This document shows, piece by piece, positions 33,494-42,111 of a stretch of DNA of 43,431 bases. How positions within the stretch are numbered: the stretch's first letter is position 1; every line of letters starts with the position of its first letter. Where the stretch lies: contig CACBRW010000006.1 in NCBI GenBank assembly GCA_902541745.1, positions 1 through 43,431 on the forward strand, written 5' to 3'. The stretch is from an uncultured Pelagibacteraceae bacterium. Its GTDB lineage: Bacteria > Pseudomonadota > Alphaproteobacteria > Pelagibacterales > Pelagibacteraceae. The position numbers were made by a program, and so were the translations under genes. The notes beneath the pieces were generated by a model, which ran no database searches, had not been told where the DNA came from, and was given only the letters and a program-made list of their open reading frames with translations.

Positions 33494-33889
33494 TTATTTG
33501 CTTACTGCTTCCTTAACTTCTTTTTTTGAAGTTTTAGAAATTTTTTCAGCTTCAGATAACACCTTACCATCTTTTGAAAAAATTTTGTTAATTCTTATCA
33601 TAGAATATTCTTGTCTATGCCCATTTTTTCTTCTTGAATTTTGTCTTCTTCTTTTTTTAAAAATTAAAATGGTTCTATTTTTACTATTTTTAATTAAATT
33701 AGCTTCTACTTTTGCACCCTCAACATTTGGAGTTCCAATTTCAATTGATTTGTCATCACCGTATGCCAAAATTTCATTAAACTCTATCTTAGTCTCAGGT
33801 TTAGAATCTAGTAGTTTTTCAATTTTTAGAATTTCTCCAGATTTTACTTTATACTGTTTTCCACCTGTTTTTATTACTGCGTATGACAT
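33494..33889 (-). CDS. rplU: 50S ribosomal protein L21 with basic C-terminal tail
   Basis: Large-subunit protein binding 23S rRNA. Residues 1-103 form the standard L21 domain (YAVIKTGGKQYKVKSGE, IFKKRRRQNSRRKNGHRQ). About 28 further residues form a lysine- and serine-rich tail (SEAEKISKTSKKEVKEAVSK), beyond the ~103 residues typical of the shortest L21 proteins; such tails occur in alphaproteobacteria. First gene of the rplU-rpmA-obgE unit, with a predicted promoter just upstream. Confidence 0.97.
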   Translation of the reverse strand: MSYAVIKTGGKQYKVKSGEILKIEKLLDSKPETKIEFNEILAYGDDKSIEIGTPNVEGAKVEANLIKNSKNRTILIFKKRRRQNSRRKNGHRQEYSMIRINKIFSKDGKVLSEAEKISKTSKKEVKEAVSK

Positions 33890-33915
33890 AGTATGATTTA
33901 ATTTAAAGTTACCGC

Positions 33916-33943
33916 AATATAGTTGTAGTCAGCCTTTAGTCAA
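33916..33943 (-). promoter_or_regulatory. Predicted promoter for rplU-rpmA-obgE and downstream genes
   Basis: On the minus strand TTGACT (33938-33943) and TATATT (33916-33921) are separated by 16 bases, close to the sigma-70 consensus. Initiation near 33909 would give a leader of about 20 bases before the rplU ATG, too short for a folded ribosomal-protein leader. It lies in the 64-base gap after the gloB stop, so this is probably where the housekeeping minus-strand block begins. Consensus-based only. Confidence 0.55.
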
Positions 33944-33953
33944 GCCGAATTAA

Positions 33954-34673
33954 TTAGAAATTATCCTTAAAATCTCTTAATTTTGAAAAAGTTTTTAGAT
34001 CTTTTGCTCTTAAAAATATATTACAATCCAATTCCTCTTTTAAAGTTGAGGGTATGGTAGGAATTCCATTTTCTCTTAATTTTTCTATTTTTTCTATTTT
34101 TTTTTGTAAATCTTTATTTTCAGTATCATATTTTTTACAAAATTTTGCATTATTAAGAGTGTATTCATGACCACAATAAATTTTTGTCTCTTTTGGTAAT
34201 AATTTAATTTTGTTCAAAGACTCAAACATTTCTTCATAAGATCCTTCAAATATTCTTCCACAGCCAAGTGAGAAAAGTGTATCTCCAGTAAAAACTATTT
34301 TTTCTTTAAAAAAATTAAAACAAATATGGCCTGATGTGTGTCCAGGTATATGCATAATTTTAGCTTCAAAGTTTTCAGCTTTCCATATTTGATTGTCTTC
34401 TAACAATATGTCTATTCCAGGTATTCTTTTTGAGTCTCCTTTAAAACCCACAACTACTGACCCATATTTTTTTTTTAATTCTTGATTTCCTCCTATATGA
34501 TCATAATGATGATGAGTATTAAGAATATATTTTAATTTTATATTTTTATTTTTTAGGAAATTTACTATTGGTTCAGACTCACTGGGATCTACAACACACG
34601 CGAAATTGTTACTTTCGTCTATTATTAGATAGCTATAGTTGTCTTGAAGACAGGGTATAATTTCAATTCGCAT
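33954..34673 (-). CDS. gloB: Hydroxyacylglutathione hydrolase (glyoxalase II)
   Basis: Zinc hydrolase that splits S-lactoylglutathione in methylglyoxal detoxification. At 239 residues it has the metal motif THHHYDH (His54, His56, Asp58, His59), the second metal histidine in PGHTSGHICF, TGDTLFSLGCGRIFEG, and the glyoxalase-II C-terminal domain with YCGHEYTLNNAKF. Rules against a general beta-lactamase-fold enzyme are that C-terminal domain and the GHEYT metal/substrate motif. It lies one base after metW. Confidence 0.95.
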   Translation of the reverse strand: MRIEIIPCLQDNYSYLIIDESNNFACVVDPSESEPIVNFLKNKNIKLKYILNTHHHYDHIGGNQELKKKYGSVVVGFKGDSKRIPGIDILLEDNQIWKAENFEAKIMHIPGHTSGHICFNFFKEKIVFTGDTLFSLGCGRIFEGSYEEMFESLNKIKLLPKETKIYCGHEYTLNNAKFCKKYDTENKDLQKKIEKIEKLRENGIPTIPSTLKEELDCNIFLRAKDLKTFSKLRDFKDNF

Positions 34674-34674
34674 T

Positions 34675-35271
34675 TTATTTTTCTATCAAAAATATACCTA
34701 GATCTGCAAACAAATTTTTAACCCCTAAATTACTCTCTTTTATTATTGATGAATTAAGATTATTTAAAGCGAGTGATTTAAAAATTTTAATATCTTTTGA
34801 TTTTACAAAGTGAAAAAAATCTTTGATTGTACACATATGTAAATTTGGTGTGTTATACCATTCATCTGGTAATGTTTTTGTGACTGGCATTGTGCCTTTT
34901 AATAATAAATGAAATCTTACTTTCCAGTATCCAAAATTAGGAATTGTAACTATTGCTTTTCTTCCAACTCTTAAAAGTTCATCTAAAACTAATTCAGGAT
35001 TAAGAAAAGCTTGTAGTGTTTGACTTAAAACAACATAATCAAATGATTTGTCCGGAAATTGCTTTAAATCTTTTTCAGCATTTCCTTCAATTACAGTTAA
35101 ACCTTTTGCTATGCATTCTTGCACTTTTTCTTTTGAAATTTCTAATCCTCTTATATTTATGTTTTTGTTATCTTTTAAAAATTTCATTAAAGTTCCATCA
35201 GCACAACCTACATCTAAGACTTTCTTATCTTTTTCAATTAAATCTGCTATTACCTGAAATTCATTTTTCAT
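34675..35271 (-). CDS. metW: Methionine biosynthesis protein MetW
   Basis: Small SAM-dependent-methyltransferase-fold protein of 198 residues that works with MetX in many proteobacteria. The SAM-binding motif is VLDVGCADGTLMKFL near the N-terminus; FDYVVLSQTLQAFLNPELVLDELLRVG and VTIPNFGYWKVRFHLLLKG (short parts: SQTLQAF, IPNFGYWKVR) are characteristic of MetW. It is two bases downstream of metX. Recent family knowledge links MetW to activation of the acyltransferase MetX; its enzymatic role is not shown by the sequence. Confidence 0.93.
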   Translation of the reverse strand: MKNEFQVIADLIEKDKKVLDVGCADGTLMKFLKDNKNINIRGLEISKEKVQECIAKGLTVIEGNAEKDLKQFPDKSFDYVVLSQTLQAFLNPELVLDELLRVGRKAIVTIPNFGYWKVRFHLLLKGTMPVTKTLPDEWYNTPNLHMCTIKDFFHFVKSKDIKIFKSLALNNLNSSIIKESNLGVKNLFADLGIFLIEK

Positions 35272-35273
35272 AA

Positions 35274-36389
35274 TTAATTTTCTTCGTAAGATTTATCTAA
35301 AAAGTTTTTAAGTGCACTTAAGAAATCTGGAACGTCTAGTAAAAAGGAGTCGTGACCTTTATCTGACTCAATTTCCACAAATCCAACATCAGCTCCTATT
35401 GAGTTTAAAGCAATCACAATATCTTTGTTTTCTTGGGTTGGATAAAGCCAATCTGAAGTAAAAGAAATTATAAAAAATTTCGCTGTTGTATTTATAAATG
35501 CTCCTGAAAGATTACCTTTGAATTGCTTAGCTAAATCAAAATAATCCATAGCTCTAGTAATATAAAGATAACTATTTGCATCAAATCTATCTACGAAAAC
35601 TGAGCCCTGATATCTTAAATAACTTTCTATTTGAAAATCAGCGTCAAATCCAAATTTAAGATCTTCTCTTTCTTGTAACTTTCTTCCAAATTTTTCCTGC
35701 AAACCTTTTTTAGATAAATAAGTAATATGAGCTGCCATTCTAGCTACTGCCAATCCTTTTCCAGGATTAGTATCATTTGATGTATAATTCCCATCTTTCC
35801 AGTTACTATCAGCTGTAATAGCTTGTCTACCTAGTTCGTTAAAAGCAATATTTTGAGCTGAATGACTAGATGTGGTTGCTATCGGTATCACTGTTTTGGA
35901 TTTATTAGGAAAGTTGCTAATAAACTGAAGGACTTGCATACCTCCCATTGAACCACCAGTTATAGAAAACAGTTTATCAATACCGAAATGATCAAGTAAA
36001 TTATATTGAGCATTCACCATATCATTAATTGTAATAACGGGAAAATTTGTTCCAAAAATTTTATGATCAGGATCTTTATGACTTGGTCCGTATGATCCCA
36101 TACATCCACCAATTACGTTAGAGCAAATAACAAAATATTTATTCGTATCGATAGCTTTATCGGGACCTACTGTATAACTCCACCAACCTTCTTTGTTAGT
36201 TACAGGGTTTATTCCGGTTACAAATTGATCTCCTGTTAGAGCATGAAAAACTAATATTGCATTATCTTTTTTTGAATTAAGTGAACCGTAAGTTTCATAG
36301 GCTATCGGAAAATCTTTTATGGTCTTTCCACAGTCTAATTTTAGTGGTTTCTTTACAATTAAAGTTTTTATGTTTTTCTCAGTATTCAT
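35274..36389 (-). CDS. metX: Homoserine O-acyltransferase
   Basis: Activates homoserine with an acyl group (acetyl or succinyl) so that MetY/MetZ-type enzymes can insert sulfide or methanethiol, giving homocysteine or methionine. It is a 371-residue alpha/beta-hydrolase-fold protein. The nucleophile elbow is GGSMGGMQ with Ser147, the acid lies in FTSDWLYP, and the histidine is in DKGHDSFL. The acyl donor cannot be decided from motifs; MetX proteins paired with MetW are often succinyl-specific in proteobacteria. Expression is probably controlled by the SAM-II riboswitch in its leader. Confidence 0.94.
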   Translation of the reverse strand: MNTEKNIKTLIVKKPLKLDCGKTIKDFPIAYETYGSLNSKKDNAILVFHALTGDQFVTGINPVTNKEGWWSYTVGPDKAIDTNKYFVICSNVIGGCMGSYGPSHKDPDHKIFGTNFPVITINDMVNAQYNLLDHFGIDKLFSITGGSMGGMQVLQFISNFPNKSKTVIPIATTSSHSAQNIAFNELGRQAITADSNWKDGNYTSNDTNPGKGLAVARMAAHITYLSKKGLQEKFGRKLQEREDLKFGFDADFQIESYLRYQGSVFVDRFDANSYLYITRAMDYFDLAKQFKGNLSGAFINTTAKFFIISFTSDWLYPTQENKDIVIALNSIGADVGFVEIESDKGHDSFLLDVPDFLSALKNFLDKSYEEN

Positions 36390-36421
36390 AGTTTTTGACT
36401 GTTTCGAATTGTGAGAAAAAA

Positions 36422-36475
36422 AACTATTTTAGCGGTTTTTTTTAAGCGCTCGCAATTCAGTTAAATCAGCGCATA
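36422..36475 (-). promoter_or_regulatory. SAM-II riboswitch in the metX leader
   Basis: On the minus strand the leader contains GCGCTGATTTAACTGA, ATTGCGAGCGC, an A-rich segment and GCTAAAA in this order. These are the conserved pieces of the SAM-II aptamer: GCGCT pairs with AGCGC as P1, GATTTAA is the conserved loop, and the 3' GCTAAA segment completes the pseudoknot. The order and spacing match the metX-type SAM-II RNA I know from marine alphaproteobacteria. It lies about 33 bases before the metX ATG and should reduce MetX synthesis when S-adenosylmethionine is plentiful. No covariance search was run. Confidence 0.88.
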
Positions 36476-36478
36476 ATT

Positions 36479-36507
36479 TTTTTACTAGAACTTATTTATT
36501 ATGTCAA
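36479..36507 (-). promoter_or_regulatory. Predicted promoter for metX-metW-gloB
   Basis: On the minus strand a perfect TTGACA (36502-36507) is followed after 17 bases by TAAAAA (36479-36484). Initiation about seven bases later, near 36472, falls at the first paired base of the SAM-II riboswitch, so the transcript would begin with the aptamer. The remaining part of the gap toward hisC (36508-36580) is AT-rich with no element I can call; a TATAAA at 36555-36560 may serve hisC but lacks a good -35. Confidence 0.6.
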
Positions 36508-36580
36508 TTTTTTAAAAAATCCTCTTATTCTCTATAAAATTTTGTAATTTTATCTATAAAGAGCACATAAATTAAAAAAA

Positions 36581-37666
36581 ATGATAACTCCAAATTTCAA
36601 AAAATTTAAAATTGAGGCTTATAAGCCTGGTAAATCAAAAGTTAAGAAACTTAAGAACGTAATTAAGCTTTCTGCAAATGAGTCTGCTTTAGGTATGAGC
36701 CCTAAAGCAAAGAAAATCATATCAAATAAAAATTTGAATTTAGATAAATATCCAGATGGAAAATCTCAAAATTTAAGAAAAGCAATATCTAAAGCTTATA
36801 AATGTAATTCTGAGAAAATTATTTGTGGAGCTGGTTCAGATGAAGTTATTCAAATGCTCTGTCAGTTGTTTTTAAATCCAAAAGATGAGGTTGTGGTACC
36901 AGAATACAGTTTTTTAATGTACAGAATTTACTCAAAAATTATAGGTGCAAAAGTTGTATTTGCAAAAGAAATTGATTTTAAAGTTTCAGTAAATGAAATT
37001 TTAAAAAAAATAACAAAAAAAACTAAAATTGTGTTTATAGCTAACCCAAACAATCCTACAGGTACTTACTTAACGAAAAAAGAAGTTTTAGAATTAAGAA
37101 AAAGATTAAATAAAAAAATTTTACTAGTTATAGATGATGCCTATGCAGAATATATGAAAAACAAAGATTATTCATCTGGGTTGGATTTGTTTAAAAATAA
37201 AGACAATGTTTTCATCCTTAGAACTTTTTCAAAAATGTTTGGATTAGCTTCTCTGAGAGTAGGTTGGGGATATGGATCAAAAAAAATAGTTGATGCGCTA
37301 AATGTTATAAAACCACCATTTAATGTAAATGGTATTGCTCAATTAGCTGCCATTGAGTCACTGAAGGATAAAGCTTTCATAAATAAATCGATTAGACATA
37401 ATTTATTATATTCTGAAAAAATTAAGAAATTTCTTGAGACATATAATATTTTTTCAAATTCAGTCTCAGCAAATTTTTTGTTACTTAATTTTGAAAAATG
37501 CAGATATTCAGCAAAATTTCTTTATGAAAAGCTTAAAAATAAGGGAATTATTTTAAGATCAACGGAAGATGGTTATCATATAAAGAATAAATTAAGGTTA
37601 ACTATTGGATCAAAAAAAGAAAACTTAAAATTTATGAGTGTTATTAAGCAAGTATTGAAAAAATGA
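36581..37666 (+). CDS. hisC: Histidinol-phosphate / aromatic aminotransferase
   Basis: PLP-dependent class II aminotransferase of 361 residues. It has KLSANESALGMSPKA, DKYPDGKSQNLRKAI, CGAGSDEVIQML, NPNNPTGTYL and the PLP-binding Lys218 in TFSKMFGLASLRVGW, all of the HisC type. It overlaps tyrC by four bases, so besides histidine synthesis it probably transaminates prephenate, phenylpyruvate or hydroxyphenylpyruvate for tyrosine and phenylalanine, a known broad specificity of alphaproteobacterial HisC enzymes. Which reaction dominates cannot be read from sequence. Confidence 0.9.
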   Translation: MITPNFKKFKIEAYKPGKSKVKKLKNVIKLSANESALGMSPKAKKIISNKNLNLDKYPDGKSQNLRKAISKAYKCNSEKIICGAGSDEVIQMLCQLFLNPKDEVVVPEYSFLMYRIYSKIIGAKVVFAKEIDFKVSVNEILKKITKKTKIVFIANPNNPTGTYLTKKEVLELRKRLNKKILLVIDDAYAEYMKNKDYSSGLDLFKNKDNVFILRTFSKMFGLASLRVGWGYGSKKIVDALNVIKPPFNVNGIAQLAAIESLKDKAFINKSIRHNLLYSEKIKKFLETYNIFSNSVSANFLLLNFEKCRYSAKFLYEKLKNKGIILRSTEDGYHIKNKLRLTIGSKKENLKFMSVIKQVLKK

Positions 37667-38559
37667 AAAATATTTTAATTATTGGCTGTGGATTATTAGG
37701 TTCATCTTTATTAAGGCGTATTAGCAAAAAAAAAATAGCAAAAAAAATATTTATTTATGAAAAATCAAAATCAAATATTGCTAAGATAAAAAGATTAAAA
37801 TTACCTGGAACAATTGTTAAATCATTAAAAGAAGGTGCAAGTAATTCTGATTTAATCATCTTTTGTACACCAATGAGTGAATACAAAAATATTATTTTAA
37901 AAATTAATAAATTTATTCCATCAAAAACATTGATTACAGATATTGGTTCTTCAAAAATTGAAACTTCTAAAATTATAAATAAATTTTTAAAGAAAGGTAT
38001 TCATTGGATTCAAAGTCACCCAATAGCTGGATCAGAGGTCAGTGGACCAGAGCATGGTAAAGAAAATATGTTTACTGATAGATGGTGCATTATAATTAAA
38101 GAAAAAAATATTAAAAAAAATAATATATATATTATAACTAAGTTTTGGAAAAAAATTGGAGCAAAAGTAGTTGTTATGAGCGCTGAAAAACATGACAAAA
38201 TTTTTTCTATTACTAGTCATTTACCACACTTAATTGCATATAATCTGGTGAAATCTGCACAAGATTTTGAGAAAAAACAAAATTATGAGCTAATCAAATA
38301 TAGCGCTGGTGGATTACGAGATTTTTCTAGGATAGCAGCATCAAATGAAATCATGTGGAGAGATATTTTTTTTAACAATAAAAATAATATTTCAAAAGCG
38401 ATTGATTTATTTATTAAAAATTTAAATCAATTTAAAAAAGATATAAATTCAAAAAATAATAAGTCTATCGTAAAGAAACTTATTCGGACTAAAAAAGTAA
38501 GGTCAAAAATCATCAAATTGAAACAAGATATTGATAAACCTGATTTTGGAAGAAATTAA
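37663..38559 (+). CDS. tyrC: Prephenate / cyclohexadienyl dehydrogenase
   Basis: NAD(P)-dependent oxidative step of tyrosine synthesis, 298 residues. The N-terminal Rossmann fold is IIGCGLLGSSLLRRI; ITDIGSSKIETS, QSHPIAGSEVSGPEHG and ITSHLPHLIAYNLV are signature prephenate dehydrogenase motifs with the substrate-binding histidines; a helical C-terminus with GGLRDFSRIAASNEIMW follows. There is no chorismate mutase domain fused. The start overlaps the hisC stop (ATGA), and its 3' end overlaps the convergent NlpC/P60 gene by four bases with no terminator seen. Confidence 0.93.
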   Translation: MKNILIIGCGLLGSSLLRRISKKKIAKKIFIYEKSKSNIAKIKRLKLPGTIVKSLKEGASNSDLIIFCTPMSEYKNIILKINKFIPSKTLITDIGSSKIETSKIINKFLKKGIHWIQSHPIAGSEVSGPEHGKENMFTDRWCIIIKEKNIKKNNIYIITKFWKKIGAKVVVMSAEKHDKIFSITSHLPHLIAYNLVKSAQDFEKKQNYELIKYSAGGLRDFSRIAASNEIMWRDIFFNNKNNISKAIDLFIKNLNQFKKDINSKNNKSIVKKLIRTKKVRSKIIKLKQDIDKPDFGRN

Positions 38560-39305
38560 TATTTTATTCTAGATACTTTTTTTACCTTTAGCTTGGCAGT
38601 TTTTTCAATTCTATTAATTGTTTTTATAATTGGCATAATAATTACTTTTCTTTCTGGACCATAAGCATGAATTAGTTGTTTAGAATTTAAACACATAGCA
38701 ACATGACCTTTCCAAAAAATAATATCTCCTTTTTTAAATAGTCTTTTCTTTGAATTCTTTTTTGTATATTTGATCTGATCTTTTGTATCTCTTGGATAAA
38801 ACGAATTATTATAAAAATAAAATATTTGTAATAAGGCTGAACAATCAATACCTTTAAATGTTTTTCCACCCCAAACATATTTTACATCGAGAAATTTTTT
38901 AAAGATTTTTGTAAAATTATTTTCTTTATGGTTTATTTTTTTAATATCTGCTTTTTTAATCCATTTATTTTTTTCAATTTTTACGTAATTCTTATTTTGC
39001 TCAAATACAGATAATTTGGATGCAAGTGGAAGCCAACTGCTAGTTTCAATTCCAGGTTTTTTATAAATCTTTGCTTTTAGTGAACTGACTTTATAATTGG
39101 GGCTAAATTTTTCTATATATTTTGAATTTTTTATAAACCCCTCATAATTATCAAATAAAGTTTTAATTTTTATCCAATTTTTATTTTTTGATAATATTTT
39201 GAATTTTTCACCATGTATAATTTGTGAAGTTACCTCAGATTTTTTCGAAGGATTTTTGTAAATATTCGAAAAATTACCTATGAAATGAAAATTATTTTGC
39301 ACCAA
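38556..39305 (-). CDS. Cytoplasmic NlpC/P60 peptidase with SH3-like N-terminal domains
   Basis: About 250 residues. The first ~120 hold two SH3b-like units (GNFSNIYKNPSKKSEVTSQI and SSLKAKIYKKPGIETSSW), followed by an NlpC/P60 cysteine peptidase domain with catalytic Cys155 in GIDCSALLQ, a histidine in GHVAMCL and a further conserved LIHAYG block. This is the domain order of YkfC-type gamma-D-glutamyl endopeptidases. No signal peptide or membrane helix is visible, so it should be cytoplasmic. The start is TTG at 39305 or GTG at 39302; both overlap the end of the permease gene and no ATG is nearby. Likely cuts imported muropeptide stems; inferred from the neighbour. Confidence 0.85.
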   Translation of the reverse strand: MVQNNFHFIGNFSNIYKNPSKKSEVTSQIIHGEKFKILSKNKNWIKIKTLFDNYEGFIKNSKYIEKFSPNYKVSSLKAKIYKKPGIETSSWLPLASKLSVFEQNKNYVKIEKNKWIKKADIKKINHKENNFTKIFKKFLDVKYVWGGKTFKGIDCSALLQIFYFYNNSFYPRDTKDQIKYTKKNSKKRLFKKGDIIFWKGHVAMCLNSKQLIHAYGPERKVIIMPIIKTINRIEKTAKLKVKKVSRIKY

Positions 39306-40668
39306 TTTTAATTTTGTTTTTAATTAACCACAAACAAATTAATGATGGTATCACCATTATAGTCGTTAAAACAAAAAATGTTCCCCAATCTCCGTTTAAC
39401 CAGTCAACTAGAGCTCCTGACGATGAAGCTAAAGTAGTACGACCAGCAGTACCAATTGAAGCAAGCAATGCATATTGTGTGGCTGTATAAGTTCTATCAA
39501 CTAGTAATGATATAAATGCAACAAATGCTACAGTTGCAAAAGCTGCTGTGATATCATCAGCTATAACCGCAATTGCAAATAAAATTTCTGATTTTCCAGT
39601 CCATGCTAAAACTGCAAATAAAAGATTGGTTATAGCCATTAACCCACCAGCAAAGAACATAGTTTTAATTGTTCCAGCTCTCATGGCCATTACTCCACCC
39701 AACAAAGTAAATACAACTGTTGTTATCCAACCAAGACCTTTTGAATAAATTGCAATTTGACCTTTGGAGAAACCAATTTCTTTATAAAAAACAATAGACA
39801 TTCTTCCCATAAATGCCTCACCTATTTTAAATAAAAAAACAAATCCTAAAATTCCAGCTGCAATGGCAAAACCATTTTTTCTAAAAAAACTAATAATAGG
39901 TCCGCCTATAGTTCCTGTAATATAAGCGATAAAATTTGTAATAATATTGCTAGATCCAAGTTTTCCCTCAATTAATTTGTCTGTTTCCCTCTGTTTTGCT
40001 TGTCTGTTTGTCTCTATAGGTTCATGAATAAACATTAATCCAATATTCATTAAAATTATTAAAATACCTAAAATTAAAAAAGTAGCTTGCCAGTAGTCAG
40101 CTACCCCTAGGTTCTCAAAAAATTCTGCAGTAAATAAAGCAACAACTCCACCTAATTTATAACCTGTCCACCAACCAACAACAGCCATAGCTGCACCAGC
40201 AGCCATTGATTTTCCTTCATTTTCATTTATCTGTTCAATTCTTAACGCATCTACAGTTATATCTTGGGTTGCGGACGCGATAGCAATAATTAAACCTACA
40301 GTAATCAACAAAGCTAAATTTTCAGTTGGATTAATCACACTCCAAACAACAAGACTTAACAAAATAATTAATTGCATCAAAACTATCCATCCTCTTCTAT
40401 GACCTAATTTTTTTGTTAGTATTGGAATTTGAATTCTATCTATAATGGGAGCCCACAAATAATTGAAAGCGTATACTCCAAAAATTAAACCTGCCCATCC
40501 AATTGTTGATCTACTAAGACCTTCTTCTTTAAGCCAAAGACTTAAGCTACTTGCAATTAATACCCATGGAAATCCACTTATTGCACCTAATAAAAGAATT
40601 CTTACCATTCGAATATCTTTATAAACCGCAAGAGAATCAAGCCATGTTTGTTTCTTTGTTTCAGACAT
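39292..40668 (-). CDS. ampG: AmpG-type major facilitator permease (muropeptide uptake)
   Basis: Inner-membrane transporter of about 458 residues with roughly 12 or more membrane segments. The N-terminal LLLGAISGFPWVLIASSLSLWLKEEGLS, YLWAPIIDR and GHRRGWIVLMQ are typical of the AmpG/PAT branch, which imports GlcNAc-anhydroMurNAc peptides (acetyl-CoA transporters are the eukaryotic relatives). I choose the ATG at 40668, which has GGAG nine bases upstream, over an in-frame TTG five codons earlier. The coupled NlpC/P60 gene supports murein recycling. The substrate is not proven. Confidence 0.85.
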   Translation of the reverse strand: MSETKKQTWLDSLAVYKDIRMVRILLLGAISGFPWVLIASSLSLWLKEEGLSRSTIGWAGLIFGVYAFNYLWAPIIDRIQIPILTKKLGHRRGWIVLMQLIILLSLVVWSVINPTENLALLITVGLIIAIASATQDITVDALRIEQINENEGKSMAAGAAMAVVGWWTGYKLGGVVALFTAEFFENLGVADYWQATFLILGILIILMNIGLMFIHEPIETNRQAKQRETDKLIEGKLGSSNIITNFIAYITGTIGGPIISFFRKNGFAIAAGILGFVFLFKIGEAFMGRMSIVFYKEIGFSKGQIAIYSKGLGWITTVVFTLLGGVMAMRAGTIKTMFFAGGLMAITNLLFAVLAWTGKSEILFAIAVIADDITAAFATVAFVAFISLLVDRTYTATQYALLASIGTAGRTTLASSSGALVDWLNGDWGTFFVLTTIMVIPSLICLWLIKNKIKIGAK

Positions 40669-40670
40669 AA

Positions 40671-42110
40671 TTAATTTCTCCAAAAAGATGGTAAGAACAA
40701 TACTAATATTGCAAACAACTCAAGTCTACCTAAAATCATACCTACAGTTAAGATCCATTTAGAAATATCGGGCAAAGATGAAAAATCTCCATTAGGTCCT
40801 ATTATAGGACCTAAACCGGGACCAACATTTGATATTGATGTTGCAGCTCCAGAGATAGCAGTTACAAAATCAAGACCAGTTAATGATAATAATGCAGCTA
40901 AAATAAAAAAAATAACAAAGTAAAAATAGATAAATGAAATTATTGATGCAATAAATTTATCATCAACAGATCCTTTATCATATTTAATTATAAATATTCC
41001 TTTAGGATAAATATTTTTTTTTAATTGATTTAATATAAATAAATATAGAATTTGAATTCTAAATATTTTAATACCACAAGTAGTAGATCCGGCGCATCCC
41101 CCAATAAACATTAATGCAAGAAATATTGTTATTGGAAAACTTCCCCAACCGTCGAATTCGGCATTTACATAACCTGTTCCAGTCAATATTGAAATTGTAT
41201 TAAAAAAAATAGATCTTAAACTAAAGTTTCCGTTATTATTAAATAATAAATAAATTGATAATATAATAGTGCTTATAATTATTATTTTAATAAATGTTCT
41301 GATTTGAATATCGTTTAAAAATATTTTTTTATTGCCACTAATAAATTTAATATATGCAATAAACGGAATACTTCCTAAAATTATAAAAATCATCGATGAT
41401 ATTTCTATAAGAATACTGTCAAAATATCCGATAGATTGATTATAATTAGAAAATCCACCTGTAGCTATGGTAGTCATAGAATGAGTTAAACTATCAAATT
41501 TTCCCATTCCAAATACCCAATATGATAATGCACAAAGAGCAGTTAGGCCTGAATAAATATAAATAAGTCTTAACGCTATTTCTTTTGATTTAGGAAGAAT
41601 TTTTTCAGATGAGTCGTTGCTAGAAATTTTAAATAATTGCATACCACCAACATTCATTATAGGCATCAGTGTAATTGCCATAACAATTATACCAATTCCA
41701 CCCAACCATTGAAGTATTGCTCTCCATAATAAAATACCTTTTGGTGTATTCTCTAAGTCAGAAATAATTGTAGATCCAGTTGTTGTAATACCAGACATAC
41801 TTTCAAAAAAAGCATCAGTAATTGAAAGCTCCATAGTCGAAAATATAAATGGCAAAGATCCAAAAATAGCAATACTTAACCATGACAAGGCAGTTAATAA
41901 AAATGCTTGTTGCAAATTTAATTTTTTGTCGTGGTCTAGATTTGAAAGAAAAAATAACGATCCAAAAATTATAGTAACAATAGATGCACCAAAAAATGAT
42001 GAATCTATTTCTGAATAAATGAATTGAGCAATTATAGGAATTAACATTGAGATCCCTAAAATTATTTGCAAAATTCCTAGTGTAAAAAAAACAGTTTTAT
42101 AATTAGACAT
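40671..42110 (-). CDS. trkH: Potassium uptake protein TrkH
   Basis: Ion-conducting membrane subunit of the Trk/Ktr K+ uptake system, 479 residues. All four pore-loop filter segments are visible: SGITTTGSTI near residue 108, TTIATGGFSNYN in the middle, ILTGTGYVNAEF and finally SISNVGPGLGPIIG. Conserved LQWLGGIGIIVMAITLMP follows the first filter. The cytoplasmic NAD-binding partner TrkA is not encoded in this window. Two bases separate its stop from the AmpG-type gene. Confidence 0.95.
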   Translation of the reverse strand: MSNYKTVFFTLGILQIILGISMLIPIIAQFIYSEIDSSFFGASIVTIIFGSLFFLSNLDHDKKLNLQQAFLLTALSWLSIAIFGSLPFIFSTMELSITDAFFESMSGITTTGSTIISDLENTPKGILLWRAILQWLGGIGIIVMAITLMPIMNVGGMQLFKISSNDSSEKILPKSKEIALRLIYIYSGLTALCALSYWVFGMGKFDSLTHSMTTIATGGFSNYNQSIGYFDSILIEISSMIFIILGSIPFIAYIKFISGNKKIFLNDIQIRTFIKIIIISTIILSIYLLFNNNGNFSLRSIFFNTISILTGTGYVNAEFDGWGSFPITIFLALMFIGGCAGSTTCGIKIFRIQILYLFILNQLKKNIYPKGIFIIKYDKGSVDDKFIASIISFIYFYFVIFFILAALLSLTGLDFVTAISGAATSISNVGPGLGPIIGPNGDFSSLPDISKWILTVGMILGRLELFAILVLFLPSFWRN

Positions 42111-42111
42111 T

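Noticed and set aside
33498-33896. Plus-strand open frame opposite rplU
   Set aside because: Leucine/phenylalanine-rich mirror of ribosomal protein L21; its apparent membrane-like character comes from reverse reading of Lys codons.
36506-36520. AT palindrome (ATTTTTTAAAAAAT) as operator or terminator
   Set aside because: A pure A/T run next to the metX -35 box; such palindromes are expected by chance at this base composition and there is no loop or G-C pair.
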